From Streptomyces aureocirculatus (GTDB lineage: Bacteria; Actinomycetota; Actinomycetes; Streptomycetales; Streptomycetaceae), in assembly GCF_000720475.1 (NCBI RefSeq), contig NZ_JOAP01000079.1, forward strand, positions 1 through 21,236: DNA of 21,236 bases, read 5' to 3'. The notes beneath the pieces were generated by a model. That model saw nothing but the letters and a program-made list of their open reading frames with translations. It searched no databases and was not told the origin of the DNA. Of this stretch, positions 15,233 to 21,236 are shown piece by piece; the stretch's first letter is position 1, and the number at the start of each line of letters is the position of its first letter. Both the position numbers and the translations under genes were made by a program.

Positions 15233-17224
15233 TCAAATGTCTGCCCGACGGGCTGACTTTGGCTTGATCCACTGGGGCGCTCCCACGGTGCCCGGGGCGT
15301 GCGGCTTCCGCGAAGCCGCCGCGTACCCCTCGCCCGGGCCCGGCGGGCGCGTCCAGGAGCGGGTGGTGAAGGAGTGCAGGCGGCCACGGGTGAGGGCGAG
15401 TCGGGGCAGGGTGACACCGAACGCCGCCGCGATCGCCGCCAGCGCCGCAGCCGCTCCCCGCCGCTCCCCGTGTCGGCCCCTGTCCCCGGCCCCGGGGAAG
15501 AGGCGCTCCGGCAGCAACTCCTCCGGTATCTCCCCGGAACGCTCGCACCGCGCACCGAGGACCGTGAACGCGTACCGCTCCGCGCCGTGTTCCGCGACGG
15601 AGAGGTGGAACAGCGCGCCGCTGTCGAACATGTCGGGCGCGGACCAGACCACCACGGCACGGCCGTGCCGGGACGCGGCGACCGCGGGGGAGACGAACCG
15701 CGCCTCGTCGAACGCCTGCGGCTCGTGGTCGAACGCGAAGCTCCAGCCGCGCCCCGCCCGGCCGACCGCGACCTGCGCCTCGTCGTCGTACGAGGAGAAC
15801 ACCGCGCCCGACCACCGGGCCAGGCGCGCATCCCAGCGTGTGGTCGGCGCACGCAATTCCTGCCCCTCCCCGGACTTTGCGGAGCCGATGAGGGCGGGCA
15901 GCGCGACGGGCTCCACGCCTTCAACGAGGAGGAAGCGGTACCCCTCGCGCCCGTCGTCCCCGGCCTGCTCCGCGAGCCATGCCAGGCCCTCGGGATCCTC
16001 GTCGACCGCCGCCGCGACGGCACCTGTCGCCTCCTCGCCCCGGGGCGTGGCCAGCAGCGTCCGGGCCCGCTCCGGCGTGAGCAGGGGGCCGAGCAGCGGG
16101 TCGGCGGTGAGACCGACCGGCGCTATGTGGTCGGGGCCGAGGGCCTGCCAGCCGGGCAGCGCGGCGAGGAGGATCCGCCAGGCCGCGTCCGTCCCGCCCC
16201 AGCGGGCCTCCTCCCGCGCCCTGCGCACCGCGTCACCGAACGGACCCGGCGCGGTGTACTCGTACCTGCCCTCCCGCAACTGCCGCAGCACCTCACGCTC
16301 CAGTGCGCGCACCTCGTCCGACGCGACGGGCAGAGGGGACGTGAACGGGTCGTCGCAGTCCGGGTCCCGAGGCTCCACCTCGTCCTCGGCGAGCAGCACG
16401 GGCAGCAGCTCCGGCGCGTACACGGGGTCGCCTGCGAGTCCGTCGAAGTTCCGGGCGTACCGGTCGCCCAGCAGCCACTGAATCTGGCCTCGCAGCACCC
16501 CGGCCCTCGGTCTGCCGAACTCCTGCGCCTCCGCGAGCACCGCGTCGGCCCGCTCGTACGCACCGCGCAGCGCGTCCCGACGCGCCTCCGCCACCCGCTC
16601 GTCCAGCTCCTGCGTGGTGGCGTTGTCGAACGCGCGCCCGTCGTCGTCGCTCGCCCGCATGCTGTGGAACTCGCGGTAGGCGTCGTTCATGTACGCCCAG
16701 AAAGAGGCGTGCCGCTCCGGGGGGCTGCCCCGCCAGGGCGCCCAGGTGTACACCGCCCATTCGCCGTGCTCGTCCACGTCCTGCGGGTCCATCAGCACGC
16801 TCACGACGTCGGACTCAACCGCCAGTTCGAGTGCCCTGGTCCAGATCGTGGCCTCAAGGACCTCCTCCGGCGTGGAGTCCTCGTCCAAGTCCTCCCCGAA
16901 GATCTCGGCGAGGCTCGCGTCGTCCTCGTACCAGTGTGCCTGCTCCGTGCCCGCGAGGAGCCACACGAAGTCCCCCGCGTTCCGCCAGCCGTCGGTGATC
17001 TCCAGGAACGTCCGGTACGACGGCGGAAGGCGATGCCCGAGGCGTTCCTCCAGGGCGGTGATCCGCTCGGGCGTCGCGGGCGCGAAGCCCAGCCAGCGGG
17101 CGCTGCGGGCCTCCTCGTCGCCCGGGTCCCGCACGTCGTCCGGGCCGCACGCGTCCGCCCACTCCTCGCTCCACCGCGCGAGGAACTCCTGCCACTCGCC
17201 GTGTGTTCCGGTTGTCTCCGTCAT
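15233..17224 (-). CDS. SUKH (SMI1/KNR4)-domain protein, large, with C-terminal DUF6461-like region
   Basis: The protein has 663 residues from ATG 17224 (MTETT); an in-frame GTG ten codons upstream is less likely because it lies in the repeat region. The N-terminal third carries the SUKH fold: ERITALEERLGHRLPPSYRT (53-72) and FLEITDGW (73-80) are the family hallmark, and SFWAYMNDAYREFHSM closes it. A middle helical region contains VLAEAQEFGRPRAGVLRGQI. The C-terminal part has a beta-rich GRGWSFAFDHEP and GRAVVVWSAPDMF stretch resembling DUF6461. SUKH proteins are known as immunity proteins to polymorphic toxins and as general binding modules. No toxin gene is adjacent. It lies 117 bases upstream of the peptide gene on the same strand, but that gene has its own promoter, so a functional link is open. 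The last about 25 residues look non-conserved. Confidence 0.75.
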   Translation of the reverse strand: MTETTGTHGEWQEFLARWSEEWADACGPDDVRDPGDEEARSARWLGFAPATPERITALEERLGHRLPPSYRTFLEITDGWRNAGDFVWLLAGTEQAHWYEDDASLAEIFGEDLDEDSTPEEVLEATIWTRALELAVESDVVSVLMDPQDVDEHGEWAVYTWAPWRGSPPERHASFWAYMNDAYREFHSMRASDDDGRAFDNATTQELDERVAEARRDALRGAYERADAVLAEAQEFGRPRAGVLRGQIQWLLGDRYARNFDGLAGDPVYAPELLPVLLAEDEVEPRDPDCDDPFTSPLPVASDEVRALEREVLRQLREGRYEYTAPGPFGDAVRRAREEARWGGTDAAWRILLAALPGWQALGPDHIAPVGLTADPLLGPLLTPERARTLLATPRGEEATGAVAAAVDEDPEGLAWLAEQAGDDGREGYRFLLVEGVEPVALPALIGSAKSGEGQELRAPTTRWDARLARWSGAVFSSYDDEAQVAVGRAGRGWSFAFDHEPQAFDEARFVSPAVAASRHGRAVVVWSAPDMFDSGALFHLSVAEHGAERYAFTVLGARCERSGEIPEELLPERLFPGAGDRGRHGERRGAAAALAAIAAAFGVTLPRLALTRGRLHSFTTRSWTRPPGPGEGYAAASRKPHAPGTVGAPQWIKPKSARRADI

Positions 17225-17241
17225 GTGGGCGATCGTCGCAC

Positions 17242-17292
17242 CCGGCACTGACAATCGGTCGCAGCCGGCACTGACAATCGGGGGCTGTCAGT
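17242..17292. promoter_or_regulatory. Tandem and inverted TGTCAGT repeats upstream of the SUKH gene
   Basis: CCGGCACTGACAATCGG occurs at 17242-17258 and again at 17265-17281. With flanks this is a 23-base direct repeat differing at one position. A third copy of the core, inverted, lies at 17286-17292, making ACTGACA-9-TGTCAGT. The block sits 18 to 68 bases before the SUKH start and is the likely promoter/operator. Confidence 0.55.
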
Positions 17293-17314
17293 TGATCAAG
17301 CCCGCACCCCGGAC

Positions 17315-17527
17315 TTAGCGGATGCCCCGGATGCGCCGGATGCCCTGGATGGTCCGGATGGGCCGGGTGATCTCCGGGGCGTGGGTGAAGGACAGGCGGT
17401 AGTCGCAGGGGCAGCGGCGGGTGTTCGACGTCGCGGGCGGCTCGTGCCTCGCCGCTCGCCATCCGAAGACGTCTTGCGGATACGTGGGGCTGTGACCGTC
17501 CGGGGAGACCGTACAGTCGTAACTCAT
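17315..17527 (-). CDS. Small Arg/Ile-repeat ORF, unrecognised
   Basis: The 70-codon ORF starts with ATG 17527. It begins MSYDCTVSPDGHSPTYPQD and ends in tripeptide-like repeats (PIR, TIQ, GIR, RIR, GIR) made by the 9-base DNA repeats beneath. There is no convincing ribosome site, although AGTTAC repeats flank the ATG. It is upstream of and in line with the SUKH gene. Its reality is uncertain. Confidence 0.25.
   Translation of the reverse strand: MSYDCTVSPDGHSPTYPQDVFGWRAARHEPPATSNTRRCPCDYRLSFTHAPEITRPIRTIQGIRRIRGIR
17320..17364. repeat. Nine-base tandem repeats (GGATGCSCC type)
   Basis: Five imperfect copies follow in a row: GGATGCCCC, GGATGCGCC, GGATGCCCT, GGATGGTCC and GGATGGGCC, followed by a weaker sixth. 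The 9-base period keeps frame. Confidence 0.7.
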
Positions 17528-17657
17528 AGTGAAAGTAACTTAGTTGAGGAGATGTTGCGCATGGGGTAGGGGGGTGTCGGTGCAGATCTCGGTGATCGTC
17601 CTGCCGGTCTCCGTGAGGCCGGGGGGACCAGGGTTTACATCTTGGCCGGAGCCGGTG

Positions 17658-17869
17658 TGGATCCCGTGCCGTGGCCACCATGGACCGGTACTTGTCGATG
17701 CCGAAGATCAGCATGATGCCGGTGGGGGTGTGGTGCCGACGCTGGAGAGCGTGGCGGCCAAGGCGGGGGGAGCAGCGGGCCGGAAAGGTCAGGCCGACGA
17801 TGTCGCGACGTACGCCGAGGCTCGCCGCACATACCCAAGCCCTGCACGCCTTCGCCCTCGCGTTTGCCG
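17658..17869 (-). pseudogene. Possible dicarboxylate:cation symporter (DctA-like) remnant
   Basis: An open minus-strand frame carries SLGVRRDIVGLTFPA and, about 30 residues later, GIMLIFGIDKYRSM. These resemble the GxxRxIVGFxxPxGYSFN region and the GLALILGIDRFMSEAR region of DctA-type symporters, but in the family they are much farther apart. An internal deletion of some 50-60 residues is implied. Sequence after ATARDP is not family-like and no start is present. Both ends and the middle are lost. The motif match is short, so this is tentative. Confidence 0.3.
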
Positions 17870-17998
17870 ATCCGTCTCAGGCCGACGACGAACTGGAACT
17901 CGTCCGGCACTGGGGGCTTCCCGCGCGATGTGCTTGGGTGTCAACGGAGCGTACTCGACCGGCGGTGTCCTCGCCGGAGAGGCCATGTGGGAGGAAAG

Positions 17999-18105
17999 AT
18001 GTACCCACAGGCGGCGGCGATACTGACAACTGGCCGGCGACCGTCATCATGTTGCTCCTCGGAGGCGCTGTCATTACGTTCTTCGTGATCAGAAGTAAGG
18101 GGTAG
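17999..18105 (+). pseudogene. Small one-helix membrane peptide gene with an apparent frameshift
   Basis: GGGAGGAAAG directly precedes ATG 17999, an excellent ribosome site. After MYP the frame becomes meaningless, but moving one base yields GGGDTDNWPATVIMLLLGGA and then VITFFVIRSKG ending at TAG 18105. The result is a 35-residue peptide with a single membrane helix and a basic tail. One base was probably lost near 18008-18010. Similar short one-helix proteins are frequent in Streptomyces; the role is unknown. Confidence 0.45.
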
Positions 18106-18640
18106 TAGAAATACCTCGCACGTTGCGTTGCGTCTGCTGCCCCTCCTGCGAGGGTGGCAGGCATGCGCAAATCTTGCTTCCGGGAGGATTTCACGGACGC
18201 CGCCACACTCGTGGCGATGGGCACAGGCGTCAAAGGCAGCCCCTGGTCACCACGTTCGTCCTGGCCGTCGTCGTGACTGTGACCGCCTGGACCTTTTTCC
18301 GGAGACAGAACCGGCGTACGCGGCCGCTGCGCCTGCCAAGTCGCCGTGAGCTCCGATTTTGACCCGCCGGCGAACCCGCCCGCTAAGGGACACGCCCCGC
18401 CCGCCGTGCAACGTATGCATCCAGGCCCCGCCGCGGCTCAGGCGAGGGCGAAGTCTTCCCGCAAGAAGGCCAGCCTGTAATCCGGCGCGGCCAAGATGGG
18501 AACTGCGCGACCGGGACCGGCGTGAGCGCGAAGACCTTCACGCCCGATTCGCCGGTCAGTCGGCGCGACGGCGCTGGCCCGCGTAGAAGACAGCCGCGAC
18601 CGGTCGCCAACGGCTGCCTTGACGTCATCGGATCGACTGT
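18106..18640. other. Gene-poor stretch
   Basis: No supported gene was found. A hydrophobic piece on the plus strand (LVTTFVLAVVVTVTAWTFF, about 18240-18297) and a minus-strand end-like piece (VPILAAPDYRLAFLREDF, 18438-18500) have coding flavour but no starts, and may be gene scraps. Confidence 0.4.
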
Positions 18641-18994
18641 CTAGCCGACGGCCTGGTTCAGTGCCCAGATCAACCAGAGGAGCGCGACCGCCGGCAGCAC
18701 GATGGCTGCCGTGCCGAGCGTGATGCCCAGGCGGGCCCGGAAGGCGTCGACGTCCCTGCGCCCCTGCACGCGATACAGCACGACGAAGCCGGAGACGACC
18801 GCGCCGATCCCCGCGGGCGCGATGCAGAACCACGGAAAGAAGCGCACCCACTCCGGCCCGGGGTACTGCACCAGCAGCGGAAGAACGATCATCGTGAGCG
18901 CCGCTGCGCCCAGCACCAGCGACCCGGTGCCCCGCACCTGCGGCCGCACCCTCTGCGGTGTCCCCGGCCTGACCATCTGCTCCACGGAAGTCAT
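18641..18994 (-). CDS. Three-helix membrane protein of unknown function
   Basis: From ATG 18994 the product is 117 residues: a polar, basic N terminus (MTSVEQMVRPGTPQRVRPQV), helix 1 around SLVLGAAALTMIVLPLLV, helix 2 around FCIAPAGIGAVVSGFVVLY, an arginine-rich loop VQGRRDVDAFRARLG, and helix 3 around AAIVLPAVALLWLIWAL. This resembles the DUF4190-like small membrane proteins of actinobacteria. The longer in-frame ORF reaching 19693 is readthrough over the promoter region of the divergent PEBP gene. Role unknown. Confidence 0.7.
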   Translation of the reverse strand: MTSVEQMVRPGTPQRVRPQVRGTGSLVLGAAALTMIVLPLLVQYPGPEWVRFFPWFCIAPAGIGAVVSGFVVLYRVQGRRDVDAFRARLGITLGTAAIVLPAVALLWLIWALNQAVG

Positions 18995-19336
18995 GTGCCG
19001 GATGCTAGGCAGCCACTCCCGTGCTCCGCTTGAGCGTGCGTACCTAGACCCTCCTGAGTAGTCCACCGCCCGACCACGACACATGCGATCTCTATTCCGA
19101 ATGCGCCAGACCGCGTTCGCCTCAACCAGGCCCGCACCGAGGAGCCGTGTCGTGAACAGCTCGGCTCGCCCTGCCTCGCATGCCCGAGGGTGCGTCCCAC
19201 GCGAGAAAAGTACATCGATCAGATTGATAAGTGACATGACATCAGAATCCTTCGATGCATACGCTGGTTTTGCCGCACGATCACCACTCTCGCGCCACGG
19301 AACCCAAGCGACCACAAGTATCCTCGGGAGCCTCCA
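18995..19336. other. Divergent intergenic region
   Basis: This 342-base gap lies between the three-helix protein and the PEBP gene. It is less GC-rich than its surroundings around 19200-19270 (for example ATCAGATTGATAAGTGACATGACATCAG is near 19217-19244 in parts), which suits promoters. No gene is supported. Confidence 0.4.
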
Positions 19337-19930
19337 GTGAGAAGTGCAAGAATTGCACTGTGCGCTCTGCTCATCACCGGGGCCGTCGGTCTCTCGCCGT
19401 CGACCGCTTCGTCGACCTCGTCGGCGCCTTCGGCAGCCCGGAGCGCGTTCGCGCTGTCCAGCACCGCATTCGTCGACGGCGGCGTCATCCCCAAGGTCCA
19501 CGAGTGCACCAGCGGCGGAGGAAACGACCCCGCCAAGAGGAACGAATCTCCCCCTTTGACCTGGTCGGGTGCTCCGGCCACCGCCAAGAGCTACGCGATC
19601 GTCATGCGCGATCTCGACAACTCCAACCTCATCCACTGGGTCATCTACGACATCCCGGCGAGCACGACCTCGCTCCCCCAGAACGTGGACCATAAATACC
19701 GCCCCTCGGCCCCGGCAGGAGCCAGGCAGGTCTACTACCGTGGCAGCGCCAGCCTCTACGGCTACCAGGGACCGTGCTCGCCCTCGACGGTGAACACCTA
19801 CGAGTTCGTCGTGTACGCGCTCAACCAGACATCGCTGACCAACCTGAACTCCAGCTCGTCGACCCAGACCGCCGCCAGGGAGATCGTCGCGGCGACGATC
19901 GGCTCGGCCAGGATCAGCGGCGAGTCATAG
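19337..19930 (+). CDS. Secreted YbhB/YbcL-family (PEBP, Raf-kinase-inhibitor-like) protein
   Basis: This complete 197-residue protein starts with GTG 19337 behind GGGAG. The signal peptide is clear (RSARIALCALLITGAVGLSP, cut near residues 25-35), followed by a Ser/Ala linker. The PEBP fold shows SPPLTWSGAPATAKSYAIVM at 71-90, RDLDNSNLIHWVIYDIP at 91-107 with the ligand-pocket Asp and His100-Trp101, and YGYQGPCSP at 141-149 followed by TYEFVVYAL at 154-162. All match bacterial YbhB-type proteins. The canonical DPDAP is changed to RDLDN. These proteins bind anionic groups; their bacterial role is poorly known. Secretion suggests a cell-wall or extracellular role. Nothing indicates an operon. 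Confidence 0.9.
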   Translation: MRSARIALCALLITGAVGLSPSTASSTSSAPSAARSAFALSSTAFVDGGVIPKVHECTSGGGNDPAKRNESPPLTWSGAPATAKSYAIVMRDLDNSNLIHWVIYDIPASTTSLPQNVDHKYRPSAPAGARQVYYRGSASLYGYQGPCSPSTVNTYEFVVYALNQTSLTNLNSSSSTQTAAREIVAATIGSARISGES

Positions 19931-20599
19931 CGTTGCCACGCCGGCATGCACGCAGCTCTGCATTGCCGCCTCCCCGTCCGCCGCGGCAGCACGGCGCGAC
20001 GCTCAGCAACAACCTGCAAACGAGGCCCGGTGGGGGCACTCCATCGGTCCTCACTTCTCCGGAGTCCGGAGCCGTTCCGCTGGCTGATCACCGACCGCTC
20101 TGCCCGGCGGGCGCCCACCGCAAGGCCAGCACCGAACGGGCGCTCCTCCGGCAGGCCGCCCGCTGATCGGCTGCCCCTGCAGCGTCTCACGCTCCCGCAT
20201 CGCGCTGATCGTCGAGGACCAGACGGAGGAGCTCGGCCCACACCCTTGCCTCGGACTACTCGGCGAACCGGCAGAAGCGGCCCCAAAGGTCCGACGCTCG
20301 GCGGTAGTTGGTTCCACGCGCATCTAGTGGGGTCGGCACCCCTGACAGTGATGGTGTCAGCGAGTGCCATCCCGGCCTCCAGGATCTCATGGGCCGTCAC
20401 CCACAGCCAGGACTCGTCCCGCGGGCCTGCGGGACGCTCCTCGATGCCCGTGACGTCGACGCGGGATCACTGAGTCTGCTCGTGGCGGGTGTTCGGACCA
20501 GCCCAGCAGACTTCGAGGCGCACGCGGTTGCCGGGAGTATCGACACCGGGCAGCACCTGGTGCAGAGAACCACGGGCCCCCGGCGGCCGCCGACGACGC
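19931..20599. other. Gene-poor stretch after the PEBP gene
   Basis: No supported gene. TGCCGC at 19964-19969 can pair with GCGGCA at 19983-19988, a weak terminator candidate for the PEBP gene. The minus strand from 20400 has a short coding-like start (VTAHEILEAGMALADTITV), and further on SDLWGRFCRFAE and VWAELLRLVLDDQRD, faintly like an IS5-type transposase, with stops between. These may be scraps. Confidence 0.4.
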
Positions 20600-20796
20600 A
20601 CCGACCAGGGACTCGCACATGCGGCACCACTTCGCGTTCGCGGCGAGCCGTTCTCCGGGCGAGCCCTTCACACCGGCTGCGGTTCCGGGACGCGCGCAAC
20701 CGGTGGCCGTGCGGGCAGAGCCAGTTCCTGGAGCACCGATTCGGGGATCCGGTAGGCGGTCCGGGCGCGCCTTATGCCGATGCCTCTCAGAGCCAT
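20600..20796 (-). pseudogene. Possible broken zinc-binding small protein
   Basis: From ATG 20796 a 42-codon ORF reads ALRGIGIRRARTAYRIPESV, then LQELAL. Switching frame there gives CPHGHRLRASRN. A third frame from GTG 20671, overlapping the first stop, gives GERLAANAKWCRMCESLVG. CPHGH followed by CxxC would suit a zinc ribbon or HNH-like fold, so one gene with two indels is possible. Evidence is thin. Confidence 0.25.
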
Positions 20797-20887
20797 CTCG
20801 GCACCACTGTTCACCTCGTGCGCGCCACGATGGAGAACTCGGCGCGCAGGCCCCTCCGCTGCCGCCTGCTTCCAGGCCCGTGAGACG

Positions 20888-21067
20888 TCAGTTGACAGAG
20901 TCGTCAGTCCATACGAGCGTCCTGGGGAAATCCAAGTCCTTGTCGGTCACTTCCCACTCGTCGTCACCCGGCAGGATCGCGATCCAGGAAGGCGGCGAAG
21001 CCAGCAGGTTCCCGACGAAACACAGGGCATCGGTGAAGGAGCACCAGGCAGGGTCACGTTCCCATCC
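20888..21067 (-). pseudogene. C-terminal end of an unrecognised protein
   Basis: The minus strand encodes GWERDPAWCSFTDALCFVGN, SPPSWIAILPGDDEWEV and DFPRTLVWTDDSVN, ending at TGA 20888. It has strong coding character and no in-frame ATG or GTG. The frame continues open into the G/T repeats, so the N terminus is lost, outside the window or in another frame. The short acidic Trp-rich end resembles SUKH/immunity-type C termini, but the family is not clear. Confidence 0.45.
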
Positions 21068-21092
21068 GGTTGCTGTGGGCGGCGAGGTGTTT

Positions 21093-21121
21093 GGCGGCCC
21101 TCTGGTTGGTTGGGGGCCGCC
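21093..21121. terminator. Strong hairpin with T-rich plus-strand tail
   Basis: GGCGGCCC (21093-21100) pairs perfectly with GGGCCGCC (21114-21121) around 13 bases. GTTGTTGTTTGT follows on the plus strand, giving an intrinsic-terminator look for plus-strand transcripts. No plus-strand gene directly before it was identified. Confidence 0.5.
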
Positions 21122-21130
21122 GTTGTTGTT

Positions 21131-21202
21131 TGTGCTGTGTGCTGTGTGCTGTGTGCTGTGTGCTGTGTGCTGTCTGGTGTTTGGTGTTTGGTGTTTGGTG
21201 TG
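21131..21202. repeat. Two adjacent heptanucleotide G/T tandem repeats
   Basis: TGTGCTG is present six times in a row (21131-21172). After TC, TGGTGTT is present three times and then once with a final G (21175-21202). The surrounding 100 bases to the window end are almost free of A and C on the plus strand. It is not a CRISPR, since it has no spacers. Confidence 0.9.
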
Positions 21203-21236
21203 GCTGTGTTGTGGGTGCTTGGTGTGGTGTGGTCGT

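Noticed and set aside
15220..15267. 15-codon plus-strand ORF with AAAGGAGG before ATG
   Set aside because: The purine run is the complement of the peptide-operon promoter region, and the ORF overlaps the SUKH stop; too short to support without expression data.
15299..17251. 650-codon plus-strand ORF
   Set aside because: It is antisense to the SUKH gene, Arg/Pro/Gly-rich and without domains or a ribosome site; a GC-rich shadow.
17584..17640. Plus-strand QISVIVLPVSV segment as a DUF5753 regulator remnant
   Set aside because: The match is a dozen residues, with no helix-turn-helix part and no start; not enough to call.
21131..21202. CRISPR array
   Set aside because: Direct heptamers without spacers.
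1..21236. tRNA, rRNA, riboswitch or attachment sites
   Set aside because: None recognised on reading both strands; no tRNA-like cloverleaf or T-loop sequence was noticed.

Overview
The window reads as Streptomyces (or a close relative) chromosomal DNA. Base composition is very GC-rich, codons end mostly in G or C, and long shadow ORFs occur on both strands. GTG and TTG starts occur beside ATG. Gene families such as PhoD with a Tat signal, SUKH-domain proteins, DUF6790 and TMEM175-like proteins, an ATP-grasp-partner methyltransferase remnant and a type III PKS remnant all fit. The density of broken genes and transposase scraps suggests an accessory or arm region. No rRNA, tRNA or CRISPR array was seen.

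Region 1 (1-8.0 kb) is largely a gene graveyard. It starts with the 3' end of an aminoglycoside-phosphotransferase-like gene and a strong hairpin. A PQQ-propeller lipoprotein follows, broken by two small indels. Next come an IS5-type transposase start, a C-terminal piece of a type III polyketide synthase with frame changes at C-runs, and an intact small P-loop ATPase/kinase. An IS630-type transposase remnant is then fused in frame to the C-terminal half of a graspetide-type (TgmC-like) methyltransferase, followed by an unrecognised gene with several frame breaks. An intact MarR regulator faces a DUF6790 membrane protein gene, with TMEM175 (one frameshift) behind it; a TTAAC-AC-GTTAA palindrome lies between them. 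Two truncated genes butted tail to tail close the region.

Region 2 (8.0-11.5 kb, minus strand) holds a Tat-exported PhoD-type phosphatase coupled to a fibronectin-III plus polysaccharide-lyase-like binding-domain protein, and then a 520-base gene-free gap.

Region 3 (11.5-17.3 kb, minus strand) is the most interesting. A short ORF of 50 codons, with a perfect ribosome binding site and a good promoter, encodes a peptide whose C-terminal half carries GCIS three times. It heads an apparent operon: a PaaK-like adenylate-forming enzyme, a small protein resembling glycine-rich-domain-protein-like (DUF1399) sequences, and an MFS exporter that overlaps it by a TTGA. A hairpin separates the peptide gene from the ligase. 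This looks like a RiPP-type or peptide-carrier pathway with no familiar maturase. A large SUKH-domain protein lies upstream on the same strand, behind tandem 23-base repeats.

Region 4 (17.3-21.2 kb) has two sound genes, a three-helix membrane protein and a secreted YbhB/PEBP-family protein. Around them are remnants: a possible dicarboxylate symporter, a small one-helix peptide with a frameshift, and a possible zinc-binding peptide. The window ends in a hairpin followed by heptanucleotide G/T tandem repeats.
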